In this document: positions 43,506 to 51,112 of the stretch, piece after piece | Position numbering within the stretch: position 1 is the stretch's first letter | Layout: each line of letters opens with the position of its first letter | Source: Candidatus Methanomethylophilaceae archaeon | GTDB lineage: Archaea > Thermoplasmatota > Thermoplasmata > Methanomassiliicoccales > Methanomethylophilaceae | DNA length: 64,000 nucleotides | NCBI GenBank assembly: GCA_944320485.1 | Contig: CALUHQ010000050.1 | Coordinates: forward strand, 24,013 to 88,012 | Direction: 5' to 3' | Position numbers and translations under genes: made by a program | The notes under the pieces: generated by a model | What the model saw: the letters and a program-made list of their open reading frames with translations, nothing else | What the model was told of the DNA's origin: nothing | Database searches by the model: none

Positions 43506-44452
43506 CAGTCCACCTCCTCGTAGTCGGACATGAGGGTCTGGTCGCATCCGGTCGGGATCCCCATGTACTCGAGGACTTCCTTCATCCCGAGTCCTCCCTT
43601 CTCGATCGGCCTCATGCAATACTCATGGAGCCTCGGATGCGTGTTCTTGAGGCGGACGAACCTGAAACGGTCGACGGTGATGCCGAACATGCAGAACACG
43701 CAGCCCGTCCTGGGGTAGCCCTCATCGTATACCGAGGGGTACGTGAGACCGTACCTGTGGATGTACTCCCAGACATCGTCGTCCGTCCAGATCGAGAGGG
43801 GGCTCGAGGACGGGATCTTGGTCGTCTCGATGTTCTCGCCCTCTCTCTCCCAGATGTCCCTGCGGAGTGCGGACTCGTCGGCGTGCATGCCGAGGTACGG
43901 ACACCTGCCCGTCTCGCGGTAGTAGGCCCTGGCGGGCTTCTTCTTCATCATGTCGCAGCATTTGTCCGATACACGGAACGGTGCGTCCTTGAGGTAGGCG
44001 TACCTCTCGTAGCCGTACCTGCCCTCGAAGCTGATCCTGTTGAGACCGTTGGGAAGCCCCCTCTGGGCTTGGTCGATGACCTTCGCGACCTGCTTGGACA
44101 CCACGGGGTACCCGCACTCGAGGATCACCTGACGGAACGACTTGTCCGGCTTCAACCAAGTCACATCCTCCGTCGCCCTGACGTGGTCCCTCAGCTCGGG
44201 GAACTCGAGTCCGGTGTCTATGTACACCGCTGGGACGTCGGGGTAGATGCTCCTGACGAGGTGCAGCAGGACGGTCGAATCCTTCCCGCCAGAGAAGCTG
44301 ACGTACACCCGACCCTTCTGGGAGAGGTAGAACTCCTTGATCTTGACGGTCGAGTAGAGGATCTTGTCGTCCAGACTCAACGCCTGCAGCTTCGCCAGAT
44401 TCCCCCTGCGCTCGGTCGTGGACGCTTCGAAGCACGGTGAGACCAGACTCAT
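43505..44452 (-). CDS. PAPS-reductase-like (PP-loop) enzyme
   Basis: A 315-aa protein. The PP-loop is 'VYVSFSGGKDSTVLLHLV' (about 49-66), followed by 'PAVYIDTGLEFPELRDHV'. Cys motifs 'DKCCDMMKKKPARAYY' and 'RTGCVFCMFGITVDRF', and 'LGMHADESALRRD', match phage PAPS-reductase family proteins, which differ from assimilatory enzymes. The PP-loop activates a substrate with ATP; sulfur transfer to nucleic acid (as in DndC) is one option. ATG 44452 gives the ATGA overlap seen throughout; ATG 44467 is an alternative. Confidence 0.82.
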   Translation of the reverse strand: MSLVSPCFEASTTERRGNLAKLQALSLDDKILYSTVKIKEFYLSQKGRVYVSFSGGKDSTVLLHLVRSIYPDVPAVYIDTGLEFPELRDHVRATEDVTWLKPDKSFRQVILECGYPVVSKQVAKVIDQAQRGLPNGLNRISFEGRYGYERYAYLKDAPFRVSDKCCDMMKKKPARAYYRETGRCPYLGMHADESALRRDIWEREGENIETTKIPSSSPLSIWTDDDVWEYIHRYGLTYPSVYDEGYPRTGCVFCMFGITVDRFRFVRLKNTHPRLHEYCMRPIEKGGLGMKEVLEYMGIPTGCDQTLMSDYEEVD

Positions 44453-44880
44453 TCGATCACCCTCCATTCTGTCATGCAGCCTTCGAAGAGGAAGGGCTCG
44501 CCGGACTCCTGATCTATCACCTTCAACGGCTTGCGGGGGTCGATGATGAGGTAGTACGGCTTCCCGAACCTCATCACACGGGCCTCGACCCTCTTGTAGT
44601 GGGACAGCGCCTCGACCGCCTGGGCCAGTTTAAGCGGGAACTCCGGTTCGATGACCACCACAGGGTCCTCGGAGGATGCGATGTCGTCGACCACACGACC
44701 GAGTCCGCAGTTCTCCCATCTGACCTCCGGCCTAGGCGTGCCGACCTTGTAGGTCTCGAGGCACTGGAAATCCCTTGCCATGTAGCGGTAGGTCATCCTG
44801 CCGACCGTGACGTAGCGTCCTCCGTAGAGGGCATCGACGACCTGATGGATGAGGGCCTTCCTGTCCTGATCAGCAGACAT
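44449..44880 (-). CDS. hypothetical beta-rich protein
   Basis: A 143-aa protein. 'GGRYVTVGRMTYRYMARDFQ' suggests a small barrel; a later 'PVVVIEPEFPLKLAQAVEAL' strand-helix and 'KPYYLIIDPRKPLKVIDQ' follow. It lies just upstream of the PAPS-type gene (4-bp overlap). Its own start overlaps the previous gene by 11 bp. Confidence 0.58.
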   Translation of the reverse strand: MSADQDRKALIHQVVDALYGGRYVTVGRMTYRYMARDFQCLETYKVGTPRPEVRWENCGLGRVVDDIASSEDPVVVIEPEFPLKLAQAVEALSHYKRVEARVMRFGKPYYLIIDPRKPLKVIDQESGEPFLFEGCMTEWRVIE

Positions 44881-45118
44881 AGCCGACCCCCCAGACCTCG
44901 GACACGGGCTTGACATCCCACTCGTGGGCGGCGAAGTCGTCGCGGATTGCCTTCAACGTCTCTATGTCGAAATCCGCGTCGTTGAAGCTGATCCCGTCGG
45001 CATCCCATGTGAAGAACTCCTCGTCACACCAACGGGCGTGCTTGCAGACGACCTCGTAGATGAAATCCAGATCCCTGACGGTGAATCCCCTCGGGAAGCG
45101 GAAGCTGATGCTAGTCAT
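44870..45118 (-). CDS. small hypothetical protein, tandem copy 2
   Basis: An 82-aa protein: 'FRFPRGFTVRDLDFIYEVVC', 'WDADGISFNDADFDIETLKA', 'IRDDFAAHEWDVKPVSEVWG'. Clearly a paralog of the next gene upstream (45115-45420) along its whole length. No known domain. Tandem duplication of an orphan gene is consistent with dosage or antigenic-type divergence. Confidence 0.65.
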   Translation of the reverse strand: MTSISFRFPRGFTVRDLDFIYEVVCKHARWCDEEFFTWDADGISFNDADFDIETLKAIRDDFAAHEWDVKPVSEVWGVGYVC

Positions 45119-45420
45119 TCGCCCTCGCCTCCCAAGTCCACAGCGTTGTCGATGAAGTCCATCCAGCCCCGTTCGGAATCGCCATCGGACTCCCACACGA
45201 CCATCACGGGCCTCACGTCCCAGCCGTGGAGGATGAAATCGTCGCGGATAGCGTCCAGGGTCTTCTTGTCGAAGTTGAAGTCGTCGAAATCTATCCCCTC
45301 CGCATTCCAGAGGAAGAGTCTGGGTTCGTACCCCGATACGTGATTCCTGATCACGCCGTAGATGAACACCAAGTCCCTGACGGTGAACCCCCTCGGGAAG
45401 TGGAGGTGCATGTACGTCAT
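45115..45420 (-). CDS. small hypothetical protein, tandem copy 1
   Basis: A 101-aa protein sharing 'HFPRGFTVRDLVFIYGV', 'FDKKTLDAIRDDF' and 'GWDVRPVMVVWE' with its neighbour, plus 20 extra C-terminal residues ending GGEGE. ATGA overlaps on both sides. Confidence 0.65.
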   Translation of the reverse strand: MTYMHLHFPRGFTVRDLVFIYGVIRNHVSGYEPRLFLWNAEGIDFDDFNFDKKTLDAIRDDFILHGWDVRPVMVVWESDGDSERGWMDFIDNAVDLGGEGE

Positions 45421-45863
45421 TCTCCCTCACCTCCCGCGTCTTCGACCTCCCTGAGAAGGTCGTCGGCGACCTTCGAACCTATCCTGCGGACCTCCGATTC
45501 GAGACAGGAACGGTCGACCTCTTCCAGTTCCCCGGGATCGATCTCCTCCTCCTGTACCCAGAACCCCCCGCCAGAGTCGAGATACGGGAACACGACGGTC
45601 ACGCTTGGGCGCCCGATGCCAGACAGGTTGTCGAACTCGTCGAACTCCCTCCTGCCCGGTTCCGCGGCGATGATGCGCCCCACGCGATCCACGCCGTCGA
45701 AGCGGAAGCGGACGAACCTCCCGACGGTCCCGTCGATCGAGCACCCGTTCGCGTGGGCGTCGAACAGGGCACGGTCCATGAACGTCTGCCCGCAGACAGG
45801 ACAGTCGAACACCTCCGCCGTCCTGACGACAGGTTCCGGGATGTTCCCCAGAAGCGCGCTCAT
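45417..45863 (-). CDS. C2HC-finger protein, family member 1
   Basis: A 148-aa protein. N-terminal finger 'CPVCGQTFMDRALFDAHANG' plus Cys (C-x2-C-x12-H-x3-C, residues about 20-40), then a beta-rich domain ('GRFVRFRFDGVDRVGRIIAA') and an acidic helical tail. Same plan as 47656-48048, 48045-48194 and 48779-49138, so a family expansion. Confidence 0.65.
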   Translation of the reverse strand: MSALLGNIPEPVVRTAEVFDCPVCGQTFMDRALFDAHANGCSIDGTVGRFVRFRFDGVDRVGRIIAAEPGRREFDEFDNLSGIGRPSVTVVFPYLDSGGGFWVQEEEIDPGELEEVDRSCLESEVRRIGSKVADDLLREVEDAGGEGE

Positions 45864-46345
45864 TCCCACACACCCCCGACGGATGCCTTCACGCCCTTCG
45901 TAGTCGGGCTGAAAGTCCTGACCACGCGGATGGCGTTGGTCCCCCCGATGGATGCGGAGGACTCGCCGACCTCGATCATCCCGGCGGATTCGAGGGACCC
46001 GATGTCCGTCTCGGCCCAATTGGGGATGCCGCCCTGCGGTGCGAGGTAGGCGTTGACCATGTCCTCGTCGCACCCTGGGTTGGCGACCACGAAGTCCAGC
46101 AGAGTCCTCTCCGTGGCGAGAGCCGTGGGGTAGTATTGCATCCCTTTGACTGGCAGTCCTATCCTGCTGTATCCGATGACGCCCTTGGACGCCACGATCT
46201 CGCCGTCGGCGATCATGGCCTTGAGCGCGTCCCTCGTCCTGTTGGAGACGGCGGGCTCGCCCACCATCGCCCTGACCTCGTCCTCGGTGGCTCCAGGGTT
46301 CTGGACGATGCCGTAGCGGATCCTCGACCTCCTCTCGTCGGTCAC
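45860..46345 (-). CDS. double winged-helix protein
   Basis: A 161-aa protein with GTG start (GTGA overlap). Two HTH units: 'IRYGIVQNPGATEDEVRAMV' to 'LKAMIADGEIVAS' and 'LLDFVVANPGCDEDMVNAYL' to 'LESAGMIEVGES'. Each reads as a winged-helix fold. Likely DNA-binding regulator of the element. Confidence 0.62.
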   Translation of the reverse strand: MTDERRSRIRYGIVQNPGATEDEVRAMVGEPAVSNRTRDALKAMIADGEIVASKGVIGYSRIGLPVKGMQYYPTALATERTLLDFVVANPGCDEDMVNAYLAPQGGIPNWAETDIGSLESAGMIEVGESSASIGGTNAIRVVRTFSPTTKGVKASVGGVWE

Positions 46346-46590
46346 GGTATCAGCCTCCCGATCATCGGGATTCCCTTCGCCCTGTCCCTGACGGAGCGGG
46401 AATCCCCGTTCCCCGACCTGTCCCTCTTGGCGGAGCACTTGGGGCAGAGGATCAGGAAGTCCCTGGTGTCCCAGCCCCTCTCGTTCAACCTGCGGCGCAT
46501 CTCCGCGCCCGAGACGCCCATGGGGATGTCCGTCCTGGCACCGCAGTAATCGCAGGTGCGGACATTAGGTGCGACGTACTTCAAAGGCAT
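46342..46590 (-). CDS. small zinc-binding protein
   Basis: An 82-aa protein. 'RTCDYCGARTDIP' and 'LCPKCSAKRDRSG' make one treble-clef or ribbon zinc site separated by a basic helix. GGGAGGGCGAC precedes the ATG. The basic tail suggests nucleic-acid contact. Confidence 0.6.
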   Translation of the reverse strand: MPLKYVAPNVRTCDYCGARTDIPMGVSGAEMRRRLNERGWDTRDFLILCPKCSAKRDRSGNGDSRSVRDRAKGIPMIGRLIP

Positions 46591-46645
46591 GCTGTCGCCC
46601 TCCCGTCGAGCGTGTCCACTGATGCAATGATGATTTCCATGTTGT

Positions 46646-47062
46646 TCAAAGCCCCCTTTCAGGTGATTTCTGTGAGTTTTGAGTGGTTTTGAGTGAGTTT
46701 CCGTACCTCGTGTTCCAGCGGATCAGCGCATCGCGTCTGGTGACGCCGTTGACCGCATGACCGCATGCCCGACACTCCACGCGGAACGGTGCCGGGACGA
46801 CGGATGCCGCCACTGGACTGCAACCGACCCGATCGTCTCCGCATTCGGGACAGGGCAGAGGCCTGTCCAGATCCGCGAACGCCTCGCCCATCGTAGGGCG
46901 GAAGTGCATCTCGATCCATCCGCGGATGGCCTCCGAGTAACCGCAGACGGCGTCCGTCAGCCTGCCGTCCATGTCGAAGAGGCGGAAGCCCTTCCCCGGC
47001 TCTGTGAGGAAGACGTCGGTGGTGCCGTCGTTGCGACGGACGACGAGAAATTCCTCGGACAT
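46646..47062 (-). CDS. zinc-binding Lar-like protein
   Basis: A 138-aa protein. N-terminal half is acidic-beta ('FLVVRRNDGTTDVFLTEPG'); the C-terminal half has 'LPCPECGDDRVGC' and 'VECRACGHAVNGVTRRDALI' ending 'RWNTRYG', the Lar-type signature of two CxxC pairs and A-x-x-x-W-N. Candidate restriction-alleviation protein, as for 38442-38741. Confidence 0.6.
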   Translation of the reverse strand: MSEEFLVVRRNDGTTDVFLTEPGKGFRLFDMDGRLTDAVCGYSEAIRGWIEMHFRPTMGEAFADLDRPLPCPECGDDRVGCSPVAASVVPAPFRVECRACGHAVNGVTRRDALIRWNTRYGNSLKTTQNSQKSPERGL

Positions 47063-47064
47063 GG

Positions 47065-47427
47065 TCAGTCCTCCTCCACCTGGGAGACGGACAGCACGTC
47101 CGCGTACTCCTCCAGATCCTCGGCGGCCTTCTCGAGGGCGATGTTCGCCGCCTCCTTCTGGCTTTTAGCCTCTATGCGGTAGACGTGGACGGCCATGACC
47201 ACGACGTCGAACTCCCTCTCCTCGTCCTCCTTCGCACTCTGGTAGTCCTCATAGTAACTGCATGGGCGGGGGAGGTTCGGCATGACATCGACCCTCTTGA
47301 CCCAGCAGAACGGGACCTCGACGTGCTCGATGACCCCGTTCACCATGACCGTCTCGTCGCGGACGGAGAGGTGGACGCACTCGCGGCAGAGACATCCGTC
47401 CAGCGTCCTGTGTCTGGCGTAGACCAT
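47065..47427 (-). CDS. hypothetical Cys-containing protein
   Basis: A 120-aa protein with 'GCLCRECVHLSVRDETV' and 'FCWVKRVDVMPNLPRPCSYY' (possible zinc site) and a C-terminal strand-helix 'VYRIEAKSQKEAANIALEKA' like other small phage-type domains. Two bases separate it from the next gene. Confidence 0.58.
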   Translation of the reverse strand: MVYARHRTLDGCLCRECVHLSVRDETVMVNGVIEHVEVPFCWVKRVDVMPNLPRPCSYYEDYQSAKEDEEREFDVVVMAVHVYRIEAKSQKEAANIALEKAAEDLEEYADVLSVSQVEED

Positions 47428-47428
47428 G

Positions 47429-47659
47429 TCAGTCCGCCTCCGATTCCTTGATGTAGCGGTAGAACACGAAGCGGCCCTCGTTCCTGCGCTCGACTATGCC
47501 GAACTTGGACAGGCTCGCGAGCTTCTGGCGGATCTCCACCTTCGTGTTGTATTCGCAGACGCGCCCTGGCCCTCTGGGGATCCTGTCGGCGAGGTCGTTG
47601 ACGGTGAACTCCTCGGGGTAGCAGGACCTCGCGGCCTGCACGACGGTGTCCATCCTCAT
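47429..47659 (-). CDS. winged-helix protein
   Basis: A 76-aa protein: 'EEFTVNDLADRIPRG', recognition part 'EIRQKLASLSKFGIVERRNE' and a wing 'GRFVFYRYIKES'. Compact winged-helix DNA-binding domain. ATGA overlap with the upstream finger-protein gene. Confidence 0.62.
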   Translation of the reverse strand: MRMDTVVQAARSCYPEEFTVNDLADRIPRGPGRVCEYNTKVEIRQKLASLSKFGIVERRNEGRFVFYRYIKESEAD

Positions 47660-48048
47660 GCCTTCGCCCCCTTCGACTTGACGGACCCCGAGGCCTCCTG
47701 CCTGCCGTAGGGCGGAAGCCCCAGAACTGACAGGACTGAACCCTCGAGGTCGGAGAACGAGCCGTGGATGCCGATGAGCGCGTTGGCCTCGGACACGGGC
47801 TCAAGATCCTCCGGGGGGATCCACTCGGTCAGCGGGCACATGCTGAGATGAGTGTCGGCGATCAACACCCTGACGACCCTCATGCCTTCGCGGTCGACAC
47901 GGAAGAAAGCCGTCATCCCGCCCACCTTGGAACGGTACAGGCCGTCCTCGGGGAAGTCTCCGCACTGCGCCTCGTGCCTGAGACAGTCCATGCGGGACCC
48001 GAACACCGCCCCGCACCTCTCGCAGGTGAAGGAAATGGATGCCCTCAT
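47656..48048 (-). CDS. C2HC-finger protein, family member 2
   Basis: A 130-aa protein. Finger 'CERCGAVFGSRMDCLRHEAQ' plus Cys (residues 9-29), then a beta domain 'KVGGMTAFFRVDREGMRVVR' and a helical region. The finger is almost the same as in the 49-aa gene that precedes it in transcription order. Confidence 0.65.
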   Translation of the reverse strand: MRASISFTCERCGAVFGSRMDCLRHEAQCGDFPEDGLYRSKVGGMTAFFRVDREGMRVVRVLIADTHLSMCPLTEWIPPEDLEPVSEANALIGIHGSFSDLEGSVLSVLGLPPYGRQEASGSVKSKGAKA

Positions 48049-48194
48049 TGGTCCACCCCCCTGACGTCCGCGGGGACGATCTCCATGGACTCCACGTTAT
48101 TGTCTTTGCACTTCAACTCGTGCATGGAACATTCGATGGGGGATACGAAGAACGCCCCGCACCTCTCACAGATGTAAAAGACGGAAGACATCAT
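48045..48194 (-). CDS. C2HC-finger miniprotein, family member 3
   Basis: A 49-aa protein consisting of the finger 'CERCGAFFVSPIECSMHELK' plus Cys and a tail 'NVESMEIVPADVRGVDQ'. The tail is shared with the end of the upstream gene through a 37-bp direct repeat. The gene looks like a truncated or recombined family member but retains ATGA overlaps on both sides. Confidence 0.55.
   Translation of the reverse strand: MMSSVFYICERCGAFFVSPIECSMHELKCKDNNVESMEIVPADVRGVDQ
48062..48098. repeat. 37-bp direct repeat, copy 1
   Basis: Perfect copy of 48208-48244 (begins TGACGTCCGCGGGGACGATC). Both copies lie at the 3' ends of neighbouring genes and encode the same C-terminal residues VESMEIVPADV. Confidence 0.85.
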
Positions 48195-48550
48195 GGGTCT
48201 GCCTCCTTGACGTCCGCGGGGACGATCTCCATGGACTCCACGTTCAGGACGATAATCTGGACTTGGCGACCGCCATCCAGAGACAGGTTGCGGACAGGCG
48301 AGAAATCGCCCGTGACAGTCCCAGCCCTGCCGATCGTATGTTTCAGATCCACGGCGATGTCTATCATCGCCATCTGGGCCAGTTGCAGACAACTGCATGG
48401 AACCCTGTACTCGGTGCCGGACACCATGCGGACTACGAGGTACACGGGGCCGTCCCTCCCGACCATCATATCAGAGACGGGGGCGGCCTCCGACCTGCGA
48501 CGGGCGGTGAAACGCCTGACCTGCCCAGCCTCCACAGAAGCGTCGGTCAT
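48191..48550 (-). CDS. hypothetical beta-rich protein
   Basis: A 119-aa protein. 'MVGRDGPVYLVVRMVSGTEY' and 'AMIDIAVDLKHTIGRAGTV' suggest a small barrel. Its end 'NVESMEIVPADVKEADP' comes from the 37-bp repeat shared with the next gene. ATGA overlaps. Confidence 0.58.
   Translation of the reverse strand: MTDASVEAGQVRRFTARRRSEAAPVSDMMVGRDGPVYLVVRMVSGTEYRVPCSCLQLAQMAMIDIAVDLKHTIGRAGTVTGDFSPVRNLSLDGGRQVQIIVLNVESMEIVPADVKEADP
48208..48244. repeat. 37-bp direct repeat, copy 2
   Basis: Perfect copy of 48062-48098, 146 bp away. Suggests a recent duplication or gene conversion that copied the end of one small gene to the next. Confidence 0.85.
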
Positions 48551-48792
48551 GCCCAGACCTCCCTCTTGACGGCCTCGACTTGTTTCGAGGGGACGGGGTC
48601 GAAGTCCCTCGTCCTCCCCTCGAACCAGCGGACCACGGTGAAGTTCTCCACGAAGTCGGACCTGTTCTCGGCGAGATGGACAGCCTCGCGTACAGCGGAC
48701 TCGACGGACTCGCACGGGATGGTGAAGATACCATAGGCGGGGGTGCCGTAGCCGCGGATCAGGCGGCAGGGGCGGAAATCAGCTTTTGGCAT
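48547..48792 (-). CDS. small hypothetical protein
   Basis: An 81-aa protein: 'AYGIFTIPCESVESAVREAV', 'FVENFTVVRWFEGRTRDFDP' and a helical end. Overlaps upstream gene by 14 bp and downstream by 4 bp. No family recognised. Confidence 0.55.
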   Translation of the reverse strand: MPKADFRPCRLIRGYGTPAYGIFTIPCESVESAVREAVHLAENRSDFVENFTVVRWFEGRTRDFDPVPSKQVEAVKREVWA

Positions 48793-49138
48793 CCGTAACC
48801 CTCCCCGCCTTCGCGACCGCCTCCCTTATGTTGGCTTCGATCGCGTCCTCCATCTCCTTCCTCCCCTCCTCGGCGGAGACCGCCGTGAGGACGGAGGGGG
48901 TGAACCATCCGATGTTCCCCTTGAGGGGGTCCATGACACCGACATTGGCGTCATGGACGCGGGTCATGCAGGCGATACCGATGACCTTGCCGCCCTTCGA
49001 GACCCACTTCCCGATGAGTCCGTCGCGGAGGAATGCCTCGCGGCGGCAACCCTCCTCGTGGGTGCGGGCCGACTCGGAGTCGATGAACTGCATGTTGCAG
49101 ACCTCGCAGTAGTATCTGGGGATTCTCACGATCCTCAT
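48779..49138 (-). CDS. C2HC-finger protein, family member 4
   Basis: A 119-aa protein. Finger 'CEVCNMQFIDSESARTHEEG' plus Cys (residues 10-31), a beta domain 'GKWVSKGGKVIGIACMTRVH', and a helical end. Same C-x2-C-x12-H-x3-C spacing as three neighbours. Confidence 0.65.
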   Translation of the reverse strand: MRIVRIPRYYCEVCNMQFIDSESARTHEEGCRREAFLRDGLIGKWVSKGGKVIGIACMTRVHDANVGVMDPLKGNIGWFTPSVLTAVSAEEGRKEMEDAIEANIREAVAKAGRVTDAKS

Positions 49139-49323
49139 TCGGACACCCCCGTGACCTCGTCGGCAAGGATCTCCCTGAGCCCCTTCGCATCCGACATAAG
49201 AGCCCTGTAGAGGCGGGACACCTTGGCGGGCGCACCGTCGAAGTGTTTCTCGTAGGCGTCGACGATGTTCACCAGCCCGTCGGCCCAATTGTACATGCTC
49301 CTCGAGTCGAAACCTTCGGACAT
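49135..49323 (-). CDS. small helical protein
   Basis: A 62-aa protein, all helical ('MYNWADGLVNIVDAYEKHFD', 'VSRLYRALMSDAKGLREILA'). ATGA overlap with the finger gene. Function unknown. Confidence 0.55.
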   Translation of the reverse strand: MSEGFDSRSMYNWADGLVNIVDAYEKHFDGAPAKVSRLYRALMSDAKGLREILADEVTGVSE

Positions 49324-49325
49324 GC

Positions 49326-49760
49326 TCAGACCTCCATGCGGATCACGTGGACGGGGAACGTCCCCTGAACGGGGGCGTCCTCGGGGACCAGTTCGTAGCT
49401 CTGGGTGGTGACGTTGTACCTCGCGCGACCTTCGGAGTAGTTGGCCATGGGGTCCGCCGTGGGGAAGAACCTGAGATACATCTCGACGGCCTTCTCCAAC
49501 TTCATCGACCCGTCGATGACGAACATGCGTCCCTCGTCGGTGGGGATGATGAGGTAGTCGAATGCCCTCTTATGCCTCTTGATGTCCTTGGAGATGTTCC
49601 GCTTCTCGACGGGCTCCTCCTTCGGGACCTCTGCCTTGGCCTGCCTGCCCTTGGAGGCGACGGACTTCGCGCCCTTGACCGCCGAGTCGGTGATCGCACC
49701 GGCGACCTTCCCCGCCAGACGGTTCTCGACCTTGCGGGCCACCTTCTTGGCGAAGTTCAC
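49326..49760 (-). CDS. basic-helix hypothetical protein
   Basis: A 144-aa protein. The first 60 residues are Lys/Arg/Ala-rich helix ('KKVARKVENRLAGKVAGAIT'), likely to bind nucleic acid; residues 65-144 form an alpha/beta domain ('FDYLIIPTDEGRMFVIDGSM'). Two bases from the next gene. No family recognised. Confidence 0.58.
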   Translation of the reverse strand: MNFAKKVARKVENRLAGKVAGAITDSAVKGAKSVASKGRQAKAEVPKEEPVEKRNISKDIKRHKRAFDYLIIPTDEGRMFVIDGSMKLEKAVEMYLRFFPTADPMANYSEGRARYNVTTQSYELVPEDAPVQGTFPVHVIRMEV

Positions 49761-50080
49761 TGGCTCACCCCCTCTCCGATCAGATCCACCTTGACGAAGA
49801 AGTGGACCCAGACGTCGTCGCCCTCCTGGATGTCGGGGTAGTAGGCGCGGATGGCGTCCTTGTACTCCTCCTCGGTGCGGAACCCCTCAGTCTGGTAGTA
49901 CAGGTTCGCCGCAGACCACAAGGGCTTGCGGACTATGCGCGTGATGACATATCTCTGCCCGTTGATGGTGAAGGTGTCCGCCACGTTGCATTTCCTCTTG
50001 GTGCGGGTGGTCGCGCGCTTGTCCCCCAGCTCCATAAGGGGGACCCACTTGGGGTCCATCGAGAACTCGACCTCGGTCAT
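49757..50080 (-). CDS. ASCH-domain protein
   Basis: A 107-aa protein. 'FSMDPKWVPLMELGDKRATT' (the opening helix with G-x-K-x-x-T-x-R), 'VADTFTINGQRYVITRIVRK' (barrel strands) and 'YYQTEGFRTEEEYKDAIRAY' (E-G-F helix) match ASCH domains, a PUA-like fold that binds RNA or modified nucleosides. Some ASCH proteins are amidohydrolases or RNases; here the role is unknown. Confidence 0.75.
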   Translation of the reverse strand: MTEVEFSMDPKWVPLMELGDKRATTRTKRKCNVADTFTINGQRYVITRIVRKPLWSAANLYYQTEGFRTEEEYKDAIRAYYPDIQEGDDVWVHFFVKVDLIGEGVSQ

Positions 50081-50532
50081 CCGTTCACCTCCCCGTCCCC
50101 GGGATCGGAATCGTCGTCATCGTCCTCGTCGAAGAGGCACATGAGGGATTCGTCCTCCTCGTCATCGTCCCCGTGGACGTCCTCCGGGTAGTCCGACAGG
50201 ATCTCCCCCGTGCTCCTCACGGTCTTGATGACGCGGACCCCGATGTAGTCGTCCAGGGGCGTCTGGTCCCTGCTGGTGGGCGTGACAGCCCTGAGCAGGT
50301 CCTCGTAGGTGATGTCCCTGATCGGGTCGATGACGTGCTCGAACGCCCCCCTCACGCTGAGGCCGGGGTCGGCCGCCATCGCCTGGTTGATGTCGTAGAT
50401 CAGATGGAAGACCGCGGCGTTGGCGATCTTCGATTTGGAGATTCCGGGCATCATGATGGAAGCGCTGTCCAACGCCTGCCTGCCCTTGGATCCGAACCTG
50501 AATGTCCTGAAACTAGTTGCCTGAGATGTCAA
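50077..50532 (-). CDS. hypothetical protein with acidic tail
   Basis: A 151-aa protein with TTG start (TTGA overlap with the previous stop). A basic start, 'MMPGISKSKIANAAVFHLIY' helical DNA-binding-like region, 'YEDLLRAVTPTSRDQTPLDD', and an Asp-rich C-terminus. The TTG is chosen because the frame is open but out of character upstream. Confidence 0.5.
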   Translation of the reverse strand: MTSQATSFRTFRFGSKGRQALDSASIMMPGISKSKIANAAVFHLIYDINQAMAADPGLSVRGAFEHVIDPIRDITYEDLLRAVTPTSRDQTPLDDYIGVRVIKTVRSTGEILSDYPEDVHGDDDEEDESLMCLFDEDDDDDSDPGDGEVNG

Positions 50533-50720
50533 ATCGTTAGCCTCCTTGGAGCACTGCGGATGATGCGGACCCTGTACCCGCACTCGCAACCAGCGGTGAT
50601 GTACACCTCGTGCTTGCGGTGCGTGAAACGGGCCATGTGGAGTTTGCCCCCGCAGTCGGGGCATTTCGGGAGGGGTCTGGCCCCTCTCCTCTGGTCTATG
50701 GTCGCGATGGGTGCGTTCAA
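50529..50720 (-). CDS. zinc-ribbon small protein
   Basis: A 63-aa protein with TTG start (TTGA overlap). 'LPKCPDCGGKLHMARFTHRK' and 'YITAGCECGYRVRIIRSA' form a zinc ribbon. Basic (Arg-rich), probably nucleic-acid binding. Confidence 0.58.
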   Translation of the reverse strand: MNAPIATIDQRRGARPLPKCPDCGGKLHMARFTHRKHEVYITAGCECGYRVRIIRSAPRRLTI

Positions 50721-51112
50721 TGGAACACCTCCACCACGTCTGCGGAACGCTCGCCCAATCTGGCGCAGAAATTCCTCCCGCAGTCCCAGCACCTGTAGTC
50801 GAAGACCACTCTGTCCCTGCGGTTCGCGAGGACATGCTCGGACATGCAGAACGGGCAGGTGGCCACGCGGAGGGTGTTCGCTGTCCTCCCCGTGGACGTC
50901 CTCGCCCTGCCCGTGATCCAGACAACGCCGTTCTCCTTGAGCTCCTTCACCCTAGGTGTGACGGTCTGGATCCTCAGACGGAGTCCCTGCGAGATGTCCT
51001 CGTTCGTGCAGTCGGGATTGGCCGCGATGAAAGAACGGACCTTGAGGGCGAGAGGGGTCGAGAGCGTCCTGATGTCGTAGTATGCCTCGATGCTGGTCTC
51101 AGAGAGGGTCAT
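50717..51112 (-). CDS. winged-helix plus zinc-ribbon protein
   Basis: A 131-aa protein. 'LKVRSFIAANPDCTNEDISQ' then 'TVTPRVKELKENGVVWITGR' is a winged helix (about 22-75); the C-terminal 'ATCPFCMSEHVLANRRDRVV' and 'YRCWDCGRNFCARLG' is a zinc ribbon. The combination recalls archaeal transcription regulators of the TFE or TFIIB type in layout only. Confidence 0.65.
   Translation of the reverse strand: MTLSETSIEAYYDIRTLSTPLALKVRSFIAANPDCTNEDISQGLRLRIQTVTPRVKELKENGVVWITGRARTSTGRTANTLRVATCPFCMSEHVLANRRDRVVFDYRCWDCGRNFCARLGERSADVVEVFH

Noticed and set aside
46581..46640. A 19-codon frame (MEIIIASVDTLDGRATACL) ahead of a zinc-protein gene
   Set aside because: It has no clear ribosome site and overlaps the next gene; could be a leader peptide but evidence is too thin.
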